From positions 1 to 8,878 of the forward strand of contig NZ_JABELE010000035.1 in the NCBI RefSeq assembly GCF_013009345.1: a DNA stretch of 8,878 bases, read 5' to 3'. Made by a program: the position numbers and the translations under genes. Source of the DNA: Acinetobacter geminorum. GTDB lineage: Bacteria; Pseudomonadota; Gammaproteobacteria; Pseudomonadales; Moraxellaceae. Below, piece after piece: positions 1 to 6,021 of the stretch (position 1 is the stretch's first letter; every line of letters begins with the position of its first letter). The notes beneath the pieces are model-generated. The model had not been told where the DNA came from. It did no database searches and worked only from the letters and a program-made list of their open reading frames with translations.

Positions 1-17
1 TGAAGTACCTTTTGTAA

Positions 18-35
18 TTATCCTCTGAAGGATAA
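18..35 (+). promoter_or_regulatory. Hairpin containing a Shine-Dalgarno-like sequence
   Basis: A perfect 7-bp inverted repeat, TTATCCT (18-24) and AGGATAA (29-35), encloses the 4-base loop CTGA. The right arm carries the only AGGA-type ribosome-binding sequence upstream of the rhombosortase gene, and it ends directly before an ATG at 36. If the hairpin forms in the mRNA it would hide this ribosome-binding site. The repeat is seen directly; a regulatory role is inference, and the small stem may simply be chance. Confidence 0.35.
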
Positions 36-65
36 ATGAAAATTAAGTACTTACACAAAATTTAG
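36..65 (+). other. Orphan start codon and 9-codon leader, probable original 5' end of the rhombosortase gene
   Basis: An ATG at 36, preceded by GAAGGA, opens a frame reading MKIKYLHKI and then hits TAG at 63-65. The long rhombosortase frame lies one base back (-1) from this frame and has no good start of its own. The short basic peptide looks like the cytoplasmic leader that would precede a first membrane helix. The simplest reading is that the original gene began here and that sequence encoding the first helix was lost by an out-of-frame deletion near 57-65. A sequencing error or an unrelated short reading frame are alternatives. Confidence 0.4.
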
Positions 66-85
66 AACAGTCCCCATCTTTACAG

Positions 86-589
86 GTGTTTCCTGATACT
101 TTTATTTATTGGCGCGGAAGTTTACTTGGCGAATTCTGGCGTTTGTGGACTGCACATTGGGTACACGTTGGATGGGTTCATTTCCTTTTAAATATGATGG
201 CATTCGCTTGTTTACCCTTTATTTTTCCACATACAAAAGCATGGCATCTTCTAAGTCTACTTTTGCTGTTGCCACCCTTTATTAGTTTGGTGTTCTACTT
301 TTATTTACCTTATATCGAAGCTTACGCAGGTCTGTCTGGTGTCTTACATGGACTATATACAGCGGTTGCTTTGGTCTATCTGCAATATCGTAAAGAGCGA
401 AATTTTGCTTTGCTGGTTTTAGGGTTAATTATTGCCAAACTCATATGGGAAAATACTTTTGGGCAAACAGGAACTGCTCAACTAATAGGGAGTCCAGTTT
501 TAACTGAAGCTCATCTATATGGGGCAATTGGTGGAGCAATCTTTGGAGGATGTTATTGGATTTTCCAGAGATTAAAAAAGAAACATTGA
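86..589 (+). CDS. rrtA: Rhombosortase (rhomboid-family serine protease), N-terminally truncated, probably a disrupted gene
   Basis: This is a rhomboid-type intramembrane protease of the rhombosortase subfamily. Members cleave GlyGly-CTERM tails from exported proteins at the inner membrane. In the 167-residue product, the TM2 region carries HWVHVGWVHFLLN (24-36, with H24, H27, H32 and N36), the typical rhomboid histidine/asparagine face. GLSGVLHGL (82-90) holds the catalytic Ser84 and is characteristic of rhombosortases. His143 in HLYGAIGGAIFG completes the dyad. Five membrane segments can be seen (about 30-47, 54-74, 82-100, 107-121 and 141-160); the expected first helix before FPDTFIYWRG is absent. 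The frame opens only at a GTG at 86 with no Shine-Dalgarno sequence, and reads back to a TAA at 44-46 without an ATG. A well-placed ATG at 36 lies in another frame. The family call is firm. Whether this copy is functional is doubtful; a pseudogene or an assembly error are both possible. Confidence 0.8.
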   Translation: MFPDTFIYWRGSLLGEFWRLWTAHWVHVGWVHFLLNMMAFACLPFIFPHTKAWHLLSLLLLLPPFISLVFYFYLPYIEAYAGLSGVLHGLYTAVALVYLQYRKERNFALLVLGLIIAKLIWENTFGQTGTAQLIGSPVLTEAHLYGAIGGAIFGGCYWIFQRLKKKH

Positions 590-599
590 CAATACAAGC

Positions 600-635
600 T
601 GTTAAAAAAGAGATTTTAGTCATTCTTTATTAACA
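600..635 (+). repeat. Imperfect AT-rich inverted repeat after the rhombosortase gene
   Basis: TGTTAA (600-605) pairs with TTAACA (630-635). After one A-A mismatch, AAAGA (607-611) pairs with TCTTT (624-628). The resulting hairpin sits between the rhombosortase stop and the TRAP permease start. It is not followed by a U-run, so it is a poor intrinsic terminator. It may be a processing or attenuation structure, or chance in AT-rich DNA. Confidence 0.25.
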
Positions 636-684
636 AAGTTTGATGCAAATTTGATCGTTGAATAAAGGGATTGGTAGAAGGGGG

Positions 685-2979
685 ATGGATTTAACCCCTG
701 ACCAAGAAAAATTGCATGACTCAAGTCCTTATTTTTTTAGGGATTTGAGAGAACAAATTGGAATATTTATGCAAGAACATCAAGAAAAAAGATCTGGATT
801 AGGTCTGCTGGGTTATATCTGGAACGAATGGATCTCAACATTCGTCATCCTCATTTTGCTATTAATGACGCTAATTATTGGTACCGGGGAAATGATCCAC
901 GGACAATTATTACGTATCGGGGAACGTCTTTATGGCGACCCTGCTACAGGTATGCAATATTCTTTTTTGCGTGCTGAGCCTGAAAAGCCAACTTGTGATC
1001 GACATCCAAATATCGAGGCTCAAGTAAAAGAACAAATGAAAGCGAACGCGTCTGATGATTTCGCGAGTTTCTTTGGTGCGGCATCGGAAAGTGATGTCCG
1101 TGCATCACTACTCGCAGCACAGCAACAATGTGATGAAAAATATCAGTTCTATGATAAAGCGATCACTTATATGGATGCGCATCCAAGTATCCGTACGTAT
1201 CGAACGATAGAAACCTCTTTTTTTGGTCTCTTTAAATTTGGTACTGAAAATAGAGCAATGCTTTTAGTTGTGATGGTTGTATTAGCGGCAATAACGGCTA
1301 CATTAAAGACACATCATATTGGTTTACGCAGTCCTGCCACTAGAATAGATTTTCGTGTTTATTCAATCGCAATGTTATTTGCCAATGGTCTTTTAACATC
1401 ATCAACGATTAGCCAATACCATTCGGTAACTGGTTCGGGGGTGCCCGTAGCAATTGAAATGCAAGTGATTTATTGGTTATGGATTACTTTATTTGCGACT
1501 TTGACATTAATCAGTTTATTCCAGTTGATTAAATCTCCAACTCCGACGAAAGAAGGGGGAAATCTTGGGCTTGCTTTCTTAAGCGTACCGCTCTATGCCT
1601 ATATGGCGATTATCACTGGTGTCGCATTTACTTTCTTTATGGATTACCCAATGGGGCAGGGGATTTACCTTGGCCAGTTAGTTGAGTTTTCAAGTATATT
1701 CTTAAATCTGGCTCTGTTTATTTGGGCCGGGATGTTACTTAAACAGACACGCATTGTTGATTTATTTTTAAATATCCTTCGACCTTGGAATCTTGCTCCA
1801 GAAACACTAACTTGGTTAATTCTAATTGCTGCCGCATTACCAACAGCTTATACAGGAGCTTCAGGTATTTTCGTTATTGCAGCGGGTGCAATTATTTATA
1901 AAGAAGTTTGGAATGCAGGTGGTCGCCGTCAATTTGCATTGGCAGCCACAGCTATGTCTGGTTCATTAGGTGTTGTGTTACGACCATGCTTGCTGATAGT
2001 TGTTGTTGCATCGTTGAATAAAGAAGTCACAACAGATATGTTATATCACTATGGGGTATATACATTCTTATTATCATCAACTTTATTCTTGATAGTTTCT
2101 TTATTTTTTGCTGAGCAAAAATTCCGTATCGCGCCAGTAAAAATCGCTTTCCCAAAATCTTTACGTGCTTTTGTTCTTGTATCTCCATATATTGTAATTT
2201 TTATTTTAATTTGGTTGTTTTACAAGCATGCTTTAGCAACAGATTTGAATGAGTTCACTGCACCAGTAATGATGCCCGTGATTTTATTATTAATGGTGTT
2301 ATTCGATAAATTACGTAAAGAACCTGCTCCATTAGCTCCAGTAGGGCATTGGGACAGTACCTTAAATGTCTATACGGTTCCATCAGATGGTTCGCAGCCT
2401 ATTCCGGCAGTCAAACCTGTTGATGATCCACGTAATCCTGAACGAAGGGTCTCTTTCCGATCAGCTTTACATACAGCAACCAGTGAAACTGTAGGACATA
2501 TTGGTGCATTAGTTATCCTTATGGCATTATCTGTAAGTGTTGGTGGATTCTTAGAAAGAATTGAAATCATGGAGGCCTTCCCAACAGATATTAATAGTCT
2601 ATTTGTTGTGATTTCTCTGATTGTAGTTCTGATGATATTTGTCGGTATGATTATGGATCCATTTGGTGCCGTTATTTTAATTTCAGCGACCGTAGCACCA
2701 GTAGCATACAAATACGGAATCGATCCTGTACATTTTTGGATGATTGCTTTAATTGGTTTTGAACTTGGTTATATTACTCCGCCCGTTGCTCTAAACCATT
2801 TATTAGCTAGGCAAGCAATTGGCGACGATGAGGTATCTGAAGCAGATGCAGAAGTTCGCCATAAATCGTTCTTCTACCGCTTCGAGCGATGGGTACTTCC
2901 ACTAATTGTAATGGTGCCTGCAATGCTTATCATTGCTTATGCACCTTACTTCTTTAAATTATTCGGTTGGTATCACTAA
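685..2979 (+). CDS. TRAP-type transporter permease, fused DctQ-like and DctM domains
   Basis: TRAP permeases are ion-driven secondary importers in the inner membrane that receive organic acids or related solutes from a periplasmic binding protein. The ATG at 685 was chosen because GAAGGGGG lies just upstream; a TTG at 658 would add nine residues but has no ribosome-binding sequence. In the 764-residue product, the N-terminal part has four probable helices (about 51-68, 191-208, 225-241 and 259-282), as in DctQ. An exposed loop of about 120 residues between the first two contains Cys104 and Cys149. The rest, from about 291, is DctM-like: LPTAYTGASGIFVIAAGA (about 386-403), the glycine-rich MSGSLGVVLRP (424-434), and near the end GMIMDPFGAVILI and IGFELGYITPPVALN, the last matching the DctM G-x-x-TPP signature. 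A hydrophilic linker at about 542-594 interrupts the DctM part. No DctP gene is adjacent, so the substrate is unknown. It lies 95 bp after the rhombosortase stop and is closed by the hairpin at 3008-3040. Confidence 0.85.
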   Translation: MDLTPDQEKLHDSSPYFFRDLREQIGIFMQEHQEKRSGLGLLGYIWNEWISTFVILILLLMTLIIGTGEMIHGQLLRIGERLYGDPATGMQYSFLRAEPEKPTCDRHPNIEAQVKEQMKANASDDFASFFGAASESDVRASLLAAQQQCDEKYQFYDKAITYMDAHPSIRTYRTIETSFFGLFKFGTENRAMLLVVMVVLAAITATLKTHHIGLRSPATRIDFRVYSIAMLFANGLLTSSTISQYHSVTGSGVPVAIEMQVIYWLWITLFATLTLISLFQLIKSPTPTKEGGNLGLAFLSVPLYAYMAIITGVAFTFFMDYPMGQGIYLGQLVEFSSIFLNLALFIWAGMLLKQTRIVDLFLNILRPWNLAPETLTWLILIAAALPTAYTGASGIFVIAAGAIIYKEVWNAGGRRQFALAATAMSGSLGVVLRPCLLIVVVASLNKEVTTDMLYHYGVYTFLLSSTLFLIVSLFFAEQKFRIAPVKIAFPKSLRAFVLVSPYIVIFILIWLFYKHALATDLNEFTAPVMMPVILLLMVLFDKLRKEPAPLAPVGHWDSTLNVYTVPSDGSQPIPAVKPVDDPRNPERRVSFRSALHTATSETVGHIGALVILMALSVSVGGFLERIEIMEAFPTDINSLFVVISLIVVLMIFVGMIMDPFGAVILISATVAPVAYKYGIDPVHFWMIALIGFELGYITPPVALNHLLARQAIGDDEVSEADAEVRHKSFFYRFERWVLPLIVMVPAMLIIAYAPYFFKLFGWYH

Positions 2980-3007
2980 TCTAATGATTTGAAGTAAATA
3001 TATTGAT

Positions 3008-3040
3008 AAAAAAACACCCTCTTTAAGAGGGTGTTTTTTT
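3008..3040. terminator. Rho-independent terminator, probably bidirectional
   Basis: ACACCCTCT (3014-3022) pairs perfectly with AGAGGGTGT (3026-3034) around a 3-base loop. It is flanked by seven A on the left, including the first stem base (3008-3014), and seven T on the right (3034-3040). The plus-strand transcript therefore ends in a U-run after the TRAP permease stop 28 bp upstream. The minus-strand transcript also ends in a U-run, so the same hairpin can stop the converging opdA-yheV unit, whose last stop codon is at 3147-3149. Confidence 0.93.
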
Positions 3041-3146
3041 GAATGATACAATATGAGTATTCTGCATTCGATAAAAATCTAATTTTCTTCTTAACATTAG
3101 AAACTAAAGATGGATAGCTTTAGCTTTTTTAGATTCTATTGAAAAA

Positions 3147-3572
3147 CTATTGCTGTTTAAGCTGAGCTTCGAGCAATTTAACTTGTTCTTCTTTGAGTTT
3201 AGTTAATTGATCAGCATCAGCATGCTGAGCTTTTAAGGTTGCTTCCTGATCTTTTAGCTGGCGATGAATATCTTCAAGTTTAGATACTTCTTCTTTTGCT
3301 AAAGACTCTTGTGCTGGGACAGGCTCTTTAAGCACATTTTCACTGACAAGTTGCTGAGAACTTGCATTTTCAGCTAAGGGTTCAGAACTTGGTGATGGGT
3401 CAGCTGGTTTAGCAGGAGCAGGTGTCGAGACAGGTTGTGGATCAACCAGTGGTGCTGACGACTCGGTTTTTTTAAAAAACCATTGCGCTGCAAAAAAAAG
3501 CACTACGAGAATGCTTAAGCCCCCAATTAAAATCCATAATAATTTTGAGTTTTGTTTTCTTTGTAGTGGCAT
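3147..3572 (-). CDS. Hypothetical single-pass membrane protein with a Pro/Ala/Ser linker and coiled-coil tail
   Basis: I do not recognise this 141-residue protein as a named family. It has a short basic N-terminus (PLQRKQNSK) and one strong membrane helix at about 11-33, followed by KK. A linker rich in Pro, Ala and Ser covers about 38-90. A charged helical tail at about 92-141 has regularly spaced Leu/Ile (L99, I102, L106, L113, L123, L126, L133, L134 and L138) typical of a coiled coil, and it ends in QLKQQ. By the positive-inside rule the N-terminus should be cytoplasmic and the tail periplasmic, as in small envelope scaffold or tether proteins. The ATG has an AGGT Shine-Dalgarno sequence about seven bases upstream. 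It starts 11 bp after the yheV stop, so it is probably cotranscribed with opdA and yheV as the last gene of the unit. No function is proposed. Confidence 0.75.
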   Translation of the reverse strand: MPLQRKQNSKLLWILIGGLSILVVLFFAAQWFFKKTESSAPLVDPQPVSTPAPAKPADPSPSSEPLAENASSQQLVSENVLKEPVPAQESLAKEEVSKLEDIHRQLKDQEATLKAQHADADQLTKLKEEQVKLLEAQLKQQ

Positions 3573-3583
3573 ATTTAAGACCT

Positions 3584-3793
3584 TTAGTCGTGACGACGCG
3601 GCTTGAACTGTATCACCCCAATTTCATCTGGTTCAGCAGGCGTTTCAGGCTCATCAACATGAGTCGGACGATTTTCGCTATAACCGCATTCGATACATTC
3701 AATCCATTCGTCTTCTGCGGTGGTTAGCATGACAATTCGATCCATGGCTTCACATTTTGGACATTTTGCCCCAGCAATGAAACGTTTTTTCAT
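3584..3793 (-). CDS. yheV: YheV family putative zinc-ribbon protein
   Basis: This is a 69-residue probable zinc-ribbon protein. The opening KKRFIAGAKCPKC closely follows the start of E. coli YheV, a conserved gammaproteobacterial protein of unknown function. Two CxxC knuckles, Cys11/Cys14 and Cys33/Cys36 (ECIECGY), can form one tetrahedral zinc site. An acidic, proline-rich tail ends in IGVIQFKPRRHD, and the IG(V/I) element near the end is also found in E. coli YheV. The ATG at 3793 is preferred to an in-frame GTG at 3811 because it matches the family start and has AGGGTGA about five bases upstream. It lies 40 bp downstream of opdA and 11 bp upstream of the small membrane protein gene, in the same direction. 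Zinc binding is inferred from the cysteines; the molecular role is unknown. Confidence 0.88.
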   Translation of the reverse strand: MKKRFIAGAKCPKCEAMDRIVMLTTAEDEWIECIECGYSENRPTHVDEPETPAEPDEIGVIQFKPRRHD

Positions 3794-3833
3794 CTTTATC
3801 ACCCTAACCACACGATCAATTTAGGCCCATAGT

Positions 3834-5873
3834 TTAAGCGGTTTTGTTGTCATTCGTCCAACCTTGATGACGTAACAACGCGTCAATTTTAGGCTCGCGT
3901 CCACGGAAATTAACAAATGCCTCAAGTGCAGTGTCTTTTCCTCCCACAGCTAGAATTGCCTGACGGAATTCTTTACCCGTTTGAGTATTAAAAATACCTT
4001 CATTTTCAAAACGATCAAATGCATCACTTGCTAAGACTTCTGCCCATTTGTAAGAGTAATAACCTGCAGCATAACCACCAGCAAAAATATGACTAAAACT
4101 ATGTTGGAAACGGTTGTAGTCGACAGTAGGAACGACTGCATACTGCTTACGAATGTCGTTTAACGTTTGCTGAATTTGCTCACTGTTCAGGGCAGGCGTT
4201 TTGGTGTGAATGGTTAAGTCAAACAATGCAAATTCAAGCTGACGTAAAGTTTGCATACCAGATTGGAAGAATCGAGCATTTAATAAAGCATCTAGTAATT
4301 CTTGTGGCAAAGTCTGTTTACTATCGATGTGTTCACTTAATACATCTAGACTTTCTTTATCCCATGACCAGAATTCCATAAACTGGCTCGGTAGTTCTAC
4401 TGCATCCCAAGCAACCCCATGCGTTCCTGCAACCGAGATATTATCTACTTCGGTCAACATATGATGTAAACCATGTCCGAATTCATGGAACAAAGTAATC
4501 ACTTCGTCATGAGTCAATAAAGCAGGTTGGTCACCTACTGGAGGAGTAAAATTACACACCATATAGCAAATTGGTTTTTGTAAGCCATGAAGTGTTTGCA
4601 TGCGCGAGCGGAAGCCGTTCATCCATGCGCCACCACGTTTACCTGTACGTGCATAGATGTCAAAGAAGAAGCCACCAATCACTTGACCTTGGTCTTCTAA
4701 TTCAAAATAACTTGCTTCTGGATGCCAGACAGGTGCTTGTCTTTCAATAATGTTAATGCCATATAGGCGCTGCACAATCTGGAATAATCCCTGAACGACT
4801 TTAGTTGCAGAGAAATATGGTTTTAATGCTTCTTGAGATAAATTAAATTGTTGCTGTTTCAGCTTTTCAGAATAGTAAGTTGTATCCCAAGGTTTAAGAT
4901 CATCAACACCATCTTGTTTGGCAATTTCTTGAAGTTCTGCAACTTCTTGAAGCGCAGGAGCACGCGCATGCTCTGCTAGGTCAACCAAAAACTCATGTAC
5001 TGTTTTTACGTCTGGTGCCATTTTGCTTGCAAGAGAATATTCAGCATAGTTATTGAAACCAAGTAGTTTTGCCATTTCCTGACGAAGGCTCAAAATTTCT
5101 TCCATAATTTTGCTGTTATCAAACTCAGTTTGTTCAGACTCATCAGATGCACGCGTCACATAAGCTTTATAAAGCTCTTCACGCAATTCACGGTCATCTG
5201 CATAAGTCATGATTGCAAAATATGCTGGGAAATCTAGGGTTGCGACAGCTTGGTCAAGTTCGCGTTGTTTACCATACTGTTTTAATAACTCAATATTACT
5301 TTCTGGAAGACCTTTTAACTGATCTTCGGTAAGTGGCTTAAAGTAAGCTTGTGTTGCATCAAGAACGTGGTTTGAAAAATCAGAAGAAAGCTGTGAAAGA
5401 CGCGCAGAAATCTCTGCATAACGTTTTTTCTCTTCACCCTCTAAGGCTACACCTGAAAGTTTAAAGTCACGTAAAGCTAGACGAATAGCACTTTGCTGTG
5501 CAGGGCTAAGAGATGTATAACCTTGGCCATCATGGATGTGTTGATAGGTTTGATAAAGCGCCGTGTGTTGACCAAGCTGGGTGTAATATTCACTTAATGC
5601 TGGTAATAAAGATTGATAGACTTCTCTCGTTTCTGCATTGCTCATTACCGCGTTTAAATGCGATAAAACGCCCCATGATTCACTTAGATTATTTTCAAGT
5701 GTATCGACTTGCTCAAGTACGGCAAGTTGCTGAGCTGTATCTGTAGGCGCAGCTGTAAGAGTATTTAAAAATTCCTGACCTGCTTGGATCGCTTGTTGGA
5801 TATCTTGTTTTAAATTTTCTAGTTCAATTTGATCAAAACGCGGAGTTGGTAAAGTCGCTTGCTGTAAAGTCAT
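3834..5873 (-). CDS. opdA/prlC: Oligopeptidase A (M3 family zinc metallopeptidase)
   Basis: This cytosolic zinc oligopeptidase degrades short peptides, including cleaved signal peptides, and works downstream of ATP-dependent proteases in protein turnover. The 679-residue product aligns end to end with E. coli OpdA/PrlC (680 residues). The zinc site is HEFGH (H463, E464, H467) with the third ligand E493 in DAVELPSQFME. The substrate-binding His/Tyr cluster HIFAGGYAAGYYSY lies at about 595-608. The conserved terminal stretch NFRGREPKIDALLRHQG is intact. The ATG at 5873 was chosen because MTLQQATLPTPRF aligns with the E. coli start; an in-frame ATG at 5888 would add MWLLA. Neither has a convincing Shine-Dalgarno sequence. 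It is the first gene of a leftward unit with yheV and the small membrane protein. Dipeptidyl carboxypeptidase Dcp is a relative, but the similarity here is clearly to OpdA. Confidence 0.95.
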   Translation of the reverse strand: MTLQQATLPTPRFDQIELENLKQDIQQAIQAGQEFLNTLTAAPTDTAQQLAVLEQVDTLENNLSESWGVLSHLNAVMSNAETREVYQSLLPALSEYYTQLGQHTALYQTYQHIHDGQGYTSLSPAQQSAIRLALRDFKLSGVALEGEEKKRYAEISARLSQLSSDFSNHVLDATQAYFKPLTEDQLKGLPESNIELLKQYGKQRELDQAVATLDFPAYFAIMTYADDRELREELYKAYVTRASDESEQTEFDNSKIMEEILSLRQEMAKLLGFNNYAEYSLASKMAPDVKTVHEFLVDLAEHARAPALQEVAELQEIAKQDGVDDLKPWDTTYYSEKLKQQQFNLSQEALKPYFSATKVVQGLFQIVQRLYGINIIERQAPVWHPEASYFELEDQGQVIGGFFFDIYARTGKRGGAWMNGFRSRMQTLHGLQKPICYMVCNFTPPVGDQPALLTHDEVITLFHEFGHGLHHMLTEVDNISVAGTHGVAWDAVELPSQFMEFWSWDKESLDVLSEHIDSKQTLPQELLDALLNARFFQSGMQTLRQLEFALFDLTIHTKTPALNSEQIQQTLNDIRKQYAVVPTVDYNRFQHSFSHIFAGGYAAGYYSYKWAEVLASDAFDRFENEGIFNTQTGKEFRQAILAVGGKDTALEAFVNFRGREPKIDALLRHQGWTNDNKTA

Positions 5874-5887
5874 TGCTAATAGCCACA

Positions 5888-5902
5888 TTATTTTTTAAAC
5901 AT
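5888..5902 (-). other. Four-codon mini reading frame overlapping the alternative opdA start
   Basis: On the minus strand, ATG TTT AAA AAA TAA (5902 down to 5888) ends in a TAATG overlap with the upstream opdA ATG at 5888. This arrangement would permit termination-reinitiation coupling if the mini frame were translated. No good ribosome-binding sequence precedes it: GAGAGGA lies about 15 bases too far upstream. The layout is seen in the sequence; any role is speculative. Confidence 0.25.
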
Positions 5903-5963
5903 GGTATTAGATGTAGGTCCTCTCAAGTCGGAAATCAAGCTTAATGTGTAAAATAACCCTTTT

Positions 5964-6000
5964 AAAAAGAAATAAGCCTCCAATTGGAGACTTATTTCTT
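5964..6000 (-). terminator. Rho-independent terminator of rnr
   Basis: On the minus strand AAGAAATAAG (6000-5991) pairs with CTTATTTCTT (5976-5967). The stem continues through a U-G wobble into CTCC/GGAG with loop AATT, and ends in a run of five T (5968-5964). On the plus strand the same position is an A-C mismatch, so the structure is best formed in the leftward transcript. It starts about 21 bases after the rnr stop codon (6022-6024) and lies upstream of opdA, which separates rnr transcription from the opdA unit. Confidence 0.9.
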
Positions 6001-6021
6001 AATCGTGATAATTATTTTTAA

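Noticed and set aside
56..65. Programmed -1 frameshift joining the ATG at 36 to the rhombosortase frame at CAAAATTTAG
   Set aside because: The local codons AAA ATT TAG do not form a canonical X XXY YYZ slippery site, no strong downstream structure is evident, and the joined protein would still lack the first membrane helix.
586..591. Perfect -35 hexamer TTGACA overlapping the rhombosortase stop codon, as a promoter for the TRAP permease gene
   Set aside because: No acceptable -10 sequence occurs at 15-19 bases downstream (AGAGAT at 17), so it is not supported as a promoter.
441..623. Minus-strand 60-codon frame opposite the rhombosortase gene
   Set aside because: It is antisense to a well-conserved coding region, has no family resemblance, and is best explained as a by-product of the real gene.
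2370..2711. Minus-strand 113-codon frame inside the TRAP permease gene
   Set aside because: It lies wholly antisense to conserved DctM sequence and shows no recognisable domain.
3102..3128. CTAAAG...CTTTAG followed by a T-run, as a second terminator after the TRAP permease gene
   Set aside because: The stem has only six mostly A-T pairs with an 8-base loop, and the strong terminator at 3008-3040 already precedes it.
5909..5937. TTGATT-17-TACATC on the minus strand as the opdA promoter
   Set aside because: The -10 matches only three of six bases, so this is no better than chance in AT-rich DNA. The true promoter must be nearby but is not identifiable.
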